Positions 8,731 through 16,754 of a stretch of DNA of 64,000 bases are shown piece by piece. Below the pieces are notes generated by a model that saw nothing but the letters and a program-made list of their open reading frames with translations, made no database searches and was not told where the DNA came from. The stretch's first letter is position 1. Each line of letters opens with the position of its first letter. Origin of the DNA: JARDZU01 sp963730285 (GTDB taxonomy: Bacteria; Actinomycetota; Acidimicrobiia; Spongiisociales; ZC4RG35); NCBI GenBank assembly GCA_963730285.1, contig CAVSQY010000008.1, positions 281,880-345,879 on the forward strand, read 5' to 3'. The position numbers and the translations under genes are program-made.

Positions 8731-9471
8731 TCAGGCTTCGGTCATGAGGCTCAGGAAGCGTCGTGCCCGATCGGTGCTCGGATCCACCAAGACCCGAGCA
8801 GGCGGCCCCTCTTCGATGACCTTCCCCTCATCCATGAAGACCACCCGATGGGCGACATCTCGTGCGAATCCGAGCTCGTGGGAGACGACGATCATGGTCA
8901 TCCCCTCCAGAGCAAGGGTCTTGATCACCGACAGGACCTCCCCAACCAGCTCGGGGTCGAGAGCGCTGGTCGGCTCGTCGAAGAGCATCAATGCCGGGCT
9001 CATAGCCAGCGCTCGAATGATGGCCACCCGCTGTTGCTGCCCGCCCGACAGCCGGTCCGGGTACTCGTCGCGCTTGGCTCCCAGATCGAAGCGCTCCAGG
9101 AGGCGAATTGCCTCGGCCTCGGCCTCTTCGGGTGCGGTCTTGAGCACCTTTTTTGGTGCGAGCGTGATGTTATCCATCACCGACAGGTGCGGGAAAAGGT
9201 TGAAAGCCTGAAAGACGATCCCGATCTTGCGGCGGACCGAGTCGGCGTTGAACTCGGGGTCTGCGATGTCAACACCTTCGAGCAGGACCTTCCCGTCATC
9301 GATGGGCTCGAGCAGGTTGATGCAGCGGAGAAGCGTGGACTTTCCCGAGCCGGAGGGCCCGACAACCGCCACCACCTCGTGTTTGGACAATTGCAGGCTG
9401 ACATCGGAGAGCACCACCAGGTCGCCGAACTCCTTCCAAACGTGCTCGACTGCGAGTAGGGGAGAGCTCAC
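8731..9471 (-). CDS. Polar amino-acid ABC transporter ATP-binding protein (importer B)
   Basis: The 246-residue ATPase starts at the GTG complementary to 9469-9471, which overlaps the permease stop as GTGA. Walker A is GPSGSGKST, the signature LSGGQQQR, Walker B LMLFDEPTSALDPE and the switch region VVSHELGFARDV. It is the last gene of importer B (binding protein 10354-11190, permease 9468-10337). It is clearly homologous to, but diverged from, the ATPases of importers A and C. It probably drives uptake of a polar or acidic amino acid; the exact substrate cannot be told from sequence. Confidence 0.93.
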   Translation of the reverse strand: MSSPLLAVEHVWKEFGDLVVLSDVSLQLSKHEVVAVVGPSGSGKSTLLRCINLLEPIDDGKVLLEGVDIADPEFNADSVRRKIGIVFQAFNLFPHLSVMDNITLAPKKVLKTAPEEAEAEAIRLLERFDLGAKRDEYPDRLSGGQQQRVAIIRALAMSPALMLFDEPTSALDPELVGEVLSVIKTLALEGMTMIVVSHELGFARDVAHRVVFMDEGKVIEEGPPARVLVDPSTDRARRFLSLMTEA

Positions 9472-10337
9472 ATCACACCACCGGTGACCCGTTTTCTCTG
9501 CTTTGCGATGAGGTAGTCGGTGAATCTGGCGAGTGGGATGGTGAGAATCAAGAACAAGAGGGCCGCAGCCAGATAGGCGGTGAAATTGAAAGTGCGTGCG
9601 TTGTAGATCTGGGCACGGCGAAACGCCTCCTGGACCCCGAGCAGGGCGACCAGGGCGGAGTCCTTCTGCAGGGCAACGAAATCGTTGAGCAGCGGTGGGA
9701 TGACGCGCCGGACCGCCTGGGGCAGCACCACCCAGCGCATCGACTGGCCTGAGGTGAGGCCGAGTGACCGGGCCGCCGCCCGCTGGCTCTCGTGCACCGA
9801 CTCGATGCCGGCCCGATATATCTCGGCCACGTAGGCCGAGTACGAGATGACCAAGGTTGCAATCGCCCAGAACTCCTGACTGTTGGGTACGCCACGAAGC
9901 GAGAGTGCGGGGACTCCGAAGCCGAGGAGATAGAGAAGGATGATGGTGGGGATGCCCCGGATCAGGTCGACATAGCCGGTTGCGGCGAGCCTCAGTGGGG
10001 TCAGGACCGGTGATCGGCTGTTGCGGATCACGGCCAGGGTCAGGGCCACGATCAGGATCAAGACCTCGGCGATCATGAAGATCCGGACATTTCGCTTGAA
10101 CCCTTCGAGGATCTGTGGAAAGGAGGCCTTGAAGTCCTCCCAGCTGAAGAAGGACTCGCGGACGGCGGCCCAACCCGGTGAGCTCACCACGAGGTAGGCG
10201 ATGGTCCCGAACACCACGACGCTGCTGATGGCCCCGATGATCAGGGAGCGGCGTCTCTGGGCCTTCTGAAAGGCGAGACGCCGTGCCCGACCCGGTGACA
10301 TGCCCGGATCTCGACGCGGCGCCTCGGCCTCAGTCAT
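9468..10337 (-). CDS. Amino-acid ABC transporter permease (importer B)
   Basis: The 289-residue inner-membrane permease is of HisM type. A basic cytoplasmic N-terminus (GRARRLAFQKAQRRRS) precedes the first helix (IIGAISSVVVFGTIAYLVV). The EAA loop near residue 195 reads SQRAAARSLGLTSGQSMRWV and contacts the ATPase. Only one permease is present, so it probably forms a homodimer. The stop overlaps the ATPase start. The gene begins 16 bases after the stop of its binding-protein gene. Confidence 0.9.
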   Translation of the reverse strand: MTEAEAPRRDPGMSPGRARRLAFQKAQRRRSLIIGAISSVVVFGTIAYLVVSSPGWAAVRESFFSWEDFKASFPQILEGFKRNVRIFMIAEVLILIVALTLAVIRNSRSPVLTPLRLAATGYVDLIRGIPTIILLYLLGFGVPALSLRGVPNSQEFWAIATLVISYSAYVAEIYRAGIESVHESQRAAARSLGLTSGQSMRWVVLPQAVRRVIPPLLNDFVALQKDSALVALLGVQEAFRRAQIYNARTFNFTAYLAAALLFLILTIPLARFTDYLIAKQRKRVTGGVM

Positions 10338-10353
10338 CTAGTGGTCTGTGAGG

Positions 10354-11190
10354 TCAGGTCGTCGGGATGACCGGTGCATCGACAACGTCCGACAGCCACT
10401 CCTTCTGAATCGCGTCCAGATCGATATTGCCAAGGGCCTCGTTGACACAGTCACGCAGAGGGTTGCCCTCCTCGAAAAGCATCCCGAACTGCTCGGGGTT
10501 GTCACCGCTGGATGGGAACTGGGCTATCACGGCCGAGCCCTCGATCTCGACCGCCGACACGTAGAAGGCGGTGGGAAGGTCGAGGATCAACCCATCCAAC
10601 TGCCCCGCGTCAAAAGCCGCCTTGGCGTCGGCGTTGCTGTCGTAAACCAGCGGCTCCGTGTCGGGTTGGATCACCTCGTTGATGAAATCGAGGCTGGTGG
10701 TGCCCACCTGTGCGCCCAATCGATAACCCTTGAGGTCATCGATGGTGGTCGCCGAGGCAATGTCCGAGTCGGAGAACCCGAGCAGGGCCTGGTTGACGTT
10801 GTAGTAGCCGTCGGAGAAGTCGACCACCTGGTCGCGCTCATCGGTGATCGAGATCTGGTTGATGTCGAAGTCGAAGTTCTTCTCGCCCGGCGCATACGAG
10901 TTGTTGAACGGCACAGTGACCCACTCGACCTCGTCTTTGGAGAACCCAAGCTGGTCCGCCACTGCATAGGCCACGGCGCTCTCGAAACCGGTTCCGGTGG
11001 ATGGGCCGCCGTCGAAGTCGAACCAGGGCGGGAAGGCGGGATCGTCCGTCCCGATGGTCAACACGCCGTCCTGGACGAGATTGAGGTCCTCCTTGGCACA
11101 TGACTGGCCAGAGGTTCCCCCGGTCTCGTCGGTGCCGCAGCCGGCCAGCACGAGAGCGAGCACAGCTACCAGGGCGATGTACTTCTTCAT
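10354..11190 (-). CDS. Amino-acid ABC transporter substrate-binding lipoprotein (importer B)
   Basis: The 278-residue protein has a signal peptide ending LVLAGCGTDE, with lipidation predicted at Cys19. The SBP_bac_3 fold is indicated by DGVLTIGTDDPAFPPWF, FDFDINQISITDERDQVVDFSDGYY and LKGYRLGAQVGTTSLDFI. The aspartate at ITDERDQVVDFSD is the usual position that binds the substrate amino group. A GGAGG precedes the ATG on the coding strand. It is first in the importer B unit, 51 bases downstream of the importer A ATPase gene. Confidence 0.92.
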   Translation of the reverse strand: MKKYIALVAVLALVLAGCGTDETGGTSGQSCAKEDLNLVQDGVLTIGTDDPAFPPWFDFDGGPSTGTGFESAVAYAVADQLGFSKDEVEWVTVPFNNSYAPGEKNFDFDINQISITDERDQVVDFSDGYYNVNQALLGFSDSDIASATTIDDLKGYRLGAQVGTTSLDFINEVIQPDTEPLVYDSNADAKAAFDAGQLDGLILDLPTAFYVSAVEIEGSAVIAQFPSSGDNPEQFGMLFEEGNPLRDCVNEALGNIDLDAIQKEWLSDVVDAPVIPTT

Positions 11191-11241
11191 GAGTGAACTC
11201 CTCCAGAGGCGGATTCAAAGGGTGATGGGAGCGTAGTGCTG

Positions 11242-11982
11242 CTATTTCTCGAGCACCATGCGGAGGAAGCGGCGAGCGCGTTCGGTCTTGGGGTCGACCA
11301 GGACCTCTCCCGGAGGGCCTTCCTCGACGACGACGCCACCGTCCATGAAGACGACACGGTCGGCGACCTCCTGGGCAAATCCCATCTCATGGGTGACGAC
11401 CATCATGGTCATCCCTTCGTTGGCCAGCTTGCGCATCACATCCAAGACCTCACCGATCAGCTCCGGGTCGAGGGCGGACGTTGGCTCGTCGAAAAGCATC
11501 ATGTCGGGGTTCATCGACAGGGCACGGGCGATGGCCACCCGCTGCTGCTGGCCACCGGAGAGATGCATGGGGAAGGCATCGACCTTGTCGGAGAGCCCTA
11601 CTCGTTCCAGAACGTCCCGCGCCACCAGCTCCGCTTCTGCCTTGCTCCTTTTCAGCACCTTGACCTGGGCAATGGTCAGATTCCCCAGCACGGTCAGATG
11701 AGGGAACAGGTTGAACTGCTGGAAGACCATGCCGATCCGGGTGCGGAGGCGATCAACGTCTGCGTCGGGGTGGGTTATGTCCTCCCCCTCGATGAGGATG
11801 GTCCCTGAAGTGGTCTCCTCCAGACGGTTGACACAACGGAGCAATGTCGACTTGCCCGAGCCTGATGGCCCCAAGACGCAAACCACCTCCCCCGGATCCA
11901 CCCGAAAGTCGATGCCTTGGAGGACCTCGAGCTCGCCGAAGTACTTGTGCAGATCCTTGATCTCTATCGCGGGCTGGGTCAT
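11242..11982 (-). CDS. Polar amino-acid ABC transporter ATP-binding protein (importer A)
   Basis: This is a 246-residue ATPase of the GlnQ group. Walker A is GPSGSGKST, the signature LSGGQQQR, Walker B MMLFDEPTSALDPE and the switch His VVTHEMGFAQEV. The start overlaps the permease stop (ATGA at 11979-11982). It is the third gene of importer A: binding protein 12831-13613, permease 11979-12770, ATPase. It acts at the cytoplasmic face to power uptake. Confidence 0.93.
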   Translation of the reverse strand: MTQPAIEIKDLHKYFGELEVLQGIDFRVDPGEVVCVLGPSGSGKSTLLRCVNRLEETTSGTILIEGEDITHPDADVDRLRTRIGMVFQQFNLFPHLTVLGNLTIAQVKVLKRSKAEAELVARDVLERVGLSDKVDAFPMHLSGGQQQRVAIARALSMNPDMMLFDEPTSALDPELIGEVLDVMRKLANEGMTMMVVTHEMGFAQEVADRVVFMDGGVVVEEGPPGEVLVDPKTERARRFLRMVLEK

Positions 11983-12770
11983 CGCGCTTTCGCCGTCCTT
12001 TTCTCGAGACGTCGGACCAGATAGGTGAGGGGCAGGGTGATGATCAGGTAGACGATGGCCACCACGGTCAATGGCGTCGCGTTCTGCGTGGTGCTCATGA
12101 AATCCCTGGCGAATTTGGTCAGCTCCTTGGTGACCGGGGTGGTCCCCAGCACGAAGAGAAGCGAGGTGTCCTTGATCAACAGGACGAACTCATTGGTGAG
12201 TGGCGGGATGATGATCCGAAAGGCCTGAGGGAGCACGATCGAGCCCATGGCCCGGGCCGGGCTCATGCCCAACGATCGGGCGGCTTCCGCCTGGCCCTTG
12301 GGCACCGCCAAGATGCCGGCCCTGATCGTCTCCGCCATGTAGGCGGCGGCGACCACGCCAAGTGCGACCGAGCCGGTGACCAGGGTGCCGCCGGGAAGGT
12401 GAAATTGAAATGCAAGGGGAAGGCCATATCCGAAGAGGATGATGGTGATCAGAGCGGGAAGCCCTCGAAACAGCTCGATGTAGCCGGTGGCAAACCAGCG
12501 ATAGGGCTTGATGGTGGAGAGCTTCATCAGGGCCAGGATCAGGGCGAGGATCAGCCCGAACGCGAAAGCCCCCGCGGTGTAGACCAAGGTGTTGCGGGCC
12601 GCGATCAGCAGAACTTCCGGGAGCATCTCCCTGAGGACGTCTGTCTGGAAGAAGGAAAAACGGATCTTCTCCCAGTTGGCCACCAGGGCAAACAGGACGA
12701 CGGCGACGACGAAGACGGCGTACATCGCCCAGCGGCCCACCCGCCGTCGTTGTCTTCGAGTGAGTGTCAT
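11979..12770 (-). CDS. Amino-acid ABC transporter permease (importer A)
   Basis: The 263-residue HisM-type permease starts at the ATG complementary to 12768-12770 (MTLTRRQRRRVGRW). A frame reaching 15 codons further upstream would begin inside the 12781-12807 hairpin, so I reject that start. Helices begin at AMYAVFVVAVVLFALVANW. The EAA loop is GQAEAARSLGMSPARAMGSI. It overlaps the ATPase by four bases. It is the single permease of importer A and probably forms a homodimer. Confidence 0.9.
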   Translation of the reverse strand: MTLTRRQRRRVGRWAMYAVFVVAVVLFALVANWEKIRFSFFQTDVLREMLPEVLLIAARNTLVYTAGAFAFGLILALILALMKLSTIKPYRWFATGYIELFRGLPALITIILFGYGLPLAFQFHLPGGTLVTGSVALGVVAAAYMAETIRAGILAVPKGQAEAARSLGMSPARAMGSIVLPQAFRIIIPPLTNEFVLLIKDTSLLFVLGTTPVTKELTKFARDFMSTTQNATPLTVVAIVYLIITLPLTYLVRRLEKRTAKAR

Positions 12771-12780
12771 GAGACCGTCG

Positions 12781-12807
12781 GACGACCCCCCGTCACGGGG
12801 GGTCGTC
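12781..12807 (-). terminator. Intercistronic hairpin after importer A binding-protein gene
   Basis: This is a perfect 11-bp GC-rich stem (GACGACCCCCC paired with GGGGGGTCGTC) with a five-base loop. It lies 24 bases after the binding-protein stop and 10 bases before the permease start. There is no T-run, so it is probably an attenuator or mRNA 3'-end protector. It occupies the same operon position as the 7441-7474 palindrome in importer C. Confidence 0.75.
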
Positions 12808-12830
12808 CATGCCATTTCAGATCAAGTGGC

Positions 12831-13613
12831 CTACTTGAACCAATCGGCGTAGATGTCGTCGTAGGTTCCGTCGTCCTTCAACTTGGCCAGTTCGGTGTTG
12901 ACCGCGTCGAGCACGTCTTCGGCGCCTTCCTCCTTGACCGCAAAGCCGTACTCCTCGTTGGTGGGATAGGTCTCAACGATGCTGGCGTCGTGATCCAATG
13001 CGTATTCGGCGTTGGGCACGATGTCCTGGAGCACCCCCACGACGTTCCCTGCCTCCAAGGCGAGGAACATATCACCCGGGTTCTCGTATGAGATCAACTC
13101 TGTGTCGTCCGGAGCGTTGTCGTTGGCATAGTCCTCACCGGTGGTCCCTGTCTGAACGGCGATCGACATCCCACCCGAGCTGGCCAGGTCGGTCAACCCT
13201 GAGCCATCGGCGCCCAAGAGCGACTGATCTGCTGTGAAGTACGGGTCGGAGAAGTCGATGTTCTGCTCACGCTCCTCAGTGATGGTGATCGAAGCCGCAG
13301 CCACATCACAGCTGCCGCCCTCCATGGCCAGACCCGAGGTGATCGGGTCGAACCCGGTGTTGTTCACCTCCAGGGTGAGACCTAGATCATCGGCCATCGC
13401 CCTCATCAACTCGATGTCGAACCCGGTGTACCCGCCCTCGGCGCTGGAGTCCTCGAACTCCATCGGCTTGTAGGGGGCATCGGTGCAAACGGTCAGAGTG
13501 CCGTCCTTCACCAGATTCAAGTCACTGCCGCTGGACCCCGAGTCGCCGCCGCAGGCAGCGAGCACCAGGGCAAGGGCGGCCGCGGTGGCCACCAGCCTTG
13601 TCATATTCTTCAT
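12831..13613 (-). CDS. Amino-acid ABC transporter substrate-binding lipoprotein (importer A)
   Basis: The 260-residue protein starts at the ATG complementary to 13611-13613, which has GGAGGA six bases upstream. The signal peptide ends LALVLAACGGDSG, with lipidation predicted at the Cys. SBP_bac_3 hallmarks are DGTLTVCTDAPYKPMEF, GGYTGFDIELMRAMADDLG, CDVAAASITITEEREQNIDF and SIAVQTGTTGEDYA. The TITEERE-F-SDPYF stretch is the family signature. It heads importer A. A short GTCCCGG hairpin sits in its leader (13634-13650). Substrate is probably a polar amino acid. Confidence 0.93.
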   Translation of the reverse strand: MKNMTRLVATAAALALVLAACGGDSGSSGSDLNLVKDGTLTVCTDAPYKPMEFEDSSAEGGYTGFDIELMRAMADDLGLTLEVNNTGFDPITSGLAMEGGSCDVAAASITITEEREQNIDFSDPYFTADQSLLGADGSGLTDLASSGGMSIAVQTGTTGEDYANDNAPDDTELISYENPGDMFLALEAGNVVGVLQDIVPNAEYALDHDASIVETYPTNEEYGFAVKEEGAEDVLDAVNTELAKLKDDGTYDDIYADWFK

Positions 13614-13633
13614 TTCTTCCTCCATGAGCGTTT

Positions 13634-13650
13634 CCGGGACTTGGTCCCGG
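13634..13650. promoter_or_regulatory. Short palindrome in the divergent promoter region
   Basis: CCGGGAC, a three-base loop and GTCCCGG form a perfect inverted repeat. It lies about 21 bases upstream of the importer A start and 45 bases upstream of the divergent MFS gene. It could be an operator or a small leader hairpin. No regulator can be assigned. Confidence 0.4.
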
Positions 13651-13694
13651 GAGATGGAGGGTATACCCGGGCCGATGACGGGCACAATGGGGAA

Positions 13695-14897
13695 GTGACC
13701 ACACGAGTCAAAGCCGCCCGCGACTACTGGCTCCTGTGGACAGGTTCGGGGCTGTCCAACCTCGGCGATGGGATCAGGCTCACTGCTCTTCCCCTACTCG
13801 CCGCCACCCTCACTCGAGACCCTCTGGCCGTAAGCGGGGTGTTTGCCGCAACCACCGCCCCCTGGATTGTCTTCGGTCCAATCGGTGGCTCGCTGGTCGA
13901 CCGGGGCAACCGACAACTTCTGATGGTCTGGGGCCAGTTCGCCAGAGGCCTCACCGTGGCCGGGCTCGCCGTGCTGGTCGCCAACGGCCAGGTTGCCATG
14001 TGGCATCTCTACCTTGCGGGAGTCGTGATCGGTGTCGGTGAGGTCCTGGTCGACAGCTCTTCCCAGGCGGCGATTCCGCTGCTGGCGGGCAACCTCGACC
14101 TGGAACAGGCGAACTCGAGGCTCATGGCCGCCGAGTTCGCCCTCAATGACCTGGTGGGGGGGCCGGTCGGCGCTTTCCTCTTCGCCCTGGCCGCGGCAAT
14201 CCCATTTGGGGTGGACGCCGCAACCTTCTTGATCGGCGCCCTTCTCATATCTCTCATCCGAGCTCCGATGCAACAAGTGAGGGACAGCCAACACCAGACC
14301 ATGCGCGCCGACATCGTCGAGGGGCTGGCCTTCGTCTGGCGACACGACCTCTTGCGGGGACTGGCCCTGGCCGTGGCGGTTGCCAACTTCAGCATGGGGG
14401 CAGGCGGGTCGGTGCTGGTCCTCCTGGCCATCGAGGAGCTCGGGCTCACCAATCCTCAGTACGGGCTGTTGGTTGGCCTGGGATCGGTCGGCGGGTTGAT
14501 CGGCGCCATGACTGCATCGCGTATCTCGTCCCGCATCGGCAGGAGGTGGACGATGACATCGGGGGCGGCACTTCTCTCGGTCGGCCAGCTGGCCATCGGC
14601 CTTTCGCCTGGAGGTGTCATGGCGGCCGTTGGCCTGACAATCGGTCTCTTCGGCGCCACCATCTTCTCGGTGGTGGGTCGCTCACTGAGACAAACCGCAA
14701 GCCCGGACCGGCTGCTCGGCCGGGTCGTCGCATCGTTCCGCCTCATCGCCGTCGGGGCCTTGCCACTCGGTGCCCTCTTTGGTGGCTGGGTGGCCCGTCA
14801 GACCGGTCTGCGCGCGCCCTACCTGATCGGAGCCGGGCTGATCGTGGTGGCCTCGGCGGTCATCTACCGGGTCTCGACCCCCGACCGTGTCAAATGA
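13695..14897 (+). CDS. MFS transporter, DHA3/EntS-like exporter
   Basis: This is a 400-residue, roughly 12-helix permease. I choose the GTG at 13695 (VTTRVKAARDYWLLW) because the first helix follows at once and a GGGGAA lies just upstream; a frame beginning at 13641 adds an unlikely hydrophilic tail. The motif GGSLVDRGNRQLLMV between helices 2 and 3 is the MFS motif A region. The helix pattern LSNLGDGIRLTALPLLAATL is typical of DHA3 exporters for macrolides or siderophores. The substrate is unknown. It is divergent from importer A and converges with dxs (8-base overlap of 3' ends). Confidence 0.85.
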   Translation: MTTRVKAARDYWLLWTGSGLSNLGDGIRLTALPLLAATLTRDPLAVSGVFAATTAPWIVFGPIGGSLVDRGNRQLLMVWGQFARGLTVAGLAVLVANGQVAMWHLYLAGVVIGVGEVLVDSSSQAAIPLLAGNLDLEQANSRLMAAEFALNDLVGGPVGAFLFALAAAIPFGVDAATFLIGALLISLIRAPMQQVRDSQHQTMRADIVEGLAFVWRHDLLRGLALAVAVANFSMGAGGSVLVLLAIEELGLTNPQYGLLVGLGSVGGLIGAMTASRISSRIGRRWTMTSGAALLSVGQLAIGLSPGGVMAAVGLTIGLFGATIFSVVGRSLRQTASPDRLLGRVVASFRLIAVGALPLGALFGGWVARQTGLRAPYLIGAGLIVVASAVIYRVSTPDRVK

Positions 14898-16741
14898 TCT
14901 CCAAAATCCGCTCTACGACCGAGTCGGAATCCATGCCCATGGCCTCGGCGATGTCAGTTGGCGAGCCGAAGGGAAGGAAGACGTCGGGAACCCCGATGCA
15001 GGTCACGTGCTTTACCAGACCAGCGGCGGCAAACGCTTCCATCACAGCAGCCCCAAAACCCCCTGAGACCACGTTGTCCTCGAGAGTGACCACATGGGAT
15101 GCCGGGGCGGCCCACTCCAGGATCCTGGGATCGAGCGGCTTCACCCAACGGGCGTTGACCACACCGACCGACAAGCCGTTGGAGCGGAGGTCCACTGCGG
15201 CCTTCTCGGCGATCTCCACCATCCGTCCGGCGGCCAGCATCATCACATCCGATCCTTCCGAGAGGATCTCGGCCTCCCCGATCGGGATGGGCCGGGCCGG
15301 GATCGAAGGCACCGAGACCGCCGCACCCTTCGGGTAGCGGATGGCGACCGGCCCGTCGTGATCGACCGCGGTCTCGATCATGGCGCACAACTCGGATGCA
15401 TCAGCTGGCACCGCGACGGCCAGGTTCGGAATCATCCTCAGATACGAAAGGTCGAACACGCCGTGATGAGATGGGCCATCGGGGCCGGTGATCCCGGCGC
15501 GATCGATGAGGAAGGTGATCGGAAGTTGATGGAGCGCCACGTCCTCCACGATCTGGTCGAAAGCGCGTTGAAGGAAGGCCGAGTACATGGCGACCACGGG
15601 ATGCTTCCCCGCCAACGCCATTCCGGCTGCCAGCGTCACCGCATGTTGCTCGGCGATCCCGGTGTCGTACACCCTGTCGGGATATCGCTGCCACATCTGC
15701 TTGAGACCGGCTGTGGTCACCATGGCCGCCGAGACCCCAACCAGGTCGGGTCGTGTCGAGGCGGCATGCACCAGGGCTCGGCCGGCAACATCGGTCAGCT
15801 TCAGCTCGTTCTTCAGGGCGCTGTCCGGTGGCGACGTCGAAAGACCCGACACCGTGGAGCTTCTCGAGCTCGTCCTCGATGGCCGGCTGGTACCCATTCC
15901 CTTTCTCGGTGACCACATGGATGACCACCGGCTGGTCATAGCGCTTCGCCGTCTGGAAGGTCTCCTCGAGTAGTTCGATGTCGTGGCCATCGATTCGACC
16001 GGTGTACTTGAGATCCAGTGCATCGAAGACCGTGGATGGCTCCAGGATCTGTTTGACGGCGTCTTTGAGCCTCCCGGCGAGCTCGTCTGCGGTCTCTCCG
16101 ACGAGCGGCAGGCCGCGGAGCATCTTCCCGAGCGTCCTCTTGGTCTTCTCGTACCGGGGATCGAAGCGGTAGTGAGCCAGTGTGGCCAGCGCCGCCAGGC
16201 CGCCAACGGTGGGTGCGTAGGACCGACCGTTGTCATTGACCACGATGATCAGGCGCTTCGGCTTGGTCACTGCGATGTGATTGAGGGCCTCGTAGGCCAT
16301 GCCACCGGTCAGGGCGCCATCCCCGATGATCGCCACCGTGTGACCCGGATACCCGGCCAGGGCATGGCCGAGGGCGTAGGAAAGGGACGTGGAGGCGTGG
16401 CTGTTCTCGACGAAATCGTGCTCTGACTCGTCGCGGCTCGGGTAGCCCGACATGCCGCCGGTGTGACGCAGCGTGTCGAACCCACTCATCCGCCCCGTGA
16501 GGATCTTGTGCACGTATGCCTGGTGGCCCACGTCCCAGATGAAGCGGTCTTGCGGCGAGTCGAATGACCGATGGAGGGCGATGGTCAGCTCGACCACGCC
16601 AAGGTTCGGTGAGAGATGGCCTCCGGTCTTCGATACCTTGTCGAGGATGAAGGCGCGGATCTCGTCAGCCAGTTGCCTCAGCTGTTCGGACGACAGATCG
16701 CGCAGGTCTTCGGGACCGGAGATCGATTCGAGGAGTGACAT
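14890..16741 (-). CDS. dxs: 1-deoxy-D-xylulose-5-phosphate synthase, interrupted by a frameshift
   Basis: The enzyme condenses pyruvate and glyceraldehyde-3-phosphate, using thiamine diphosphate, in the first step of the MEP isoprenoid pathway. The N-terminal part (16741 to about 15830) contains FIWDVGHQAYVHKILTGR and the ThDP/Mg motif IIGDGALTGGMAYEALN. The C-terminal part (about 15828 to 14890) contains the catalytic Glu region GIAEQHAVTLAAGMALAGKH and DGPSHHGVFDLSYLRMIPN. The two lie in different frames. The switch is near 15822-15830, after GVGSFDVAT and before DSALKNELKLTD (net one base too many or two too few). Combined length of about 617 codons fits a full DXS. It starts 13 bases after phoR ends. 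As dxs is normally essential in MEP-dependent bacteria, a consensus error is the likeliest cause unless a second copy exists. Confidence 0.88.
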
Positions 16742-16754
16742 ATCGGTAGCGGGA

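Noticed and set aside
15820..15832. Two separate half-DXS genes.
   Set aside because: No start or ribosome site precedes the second half, and the combined length equals one normal DXS.
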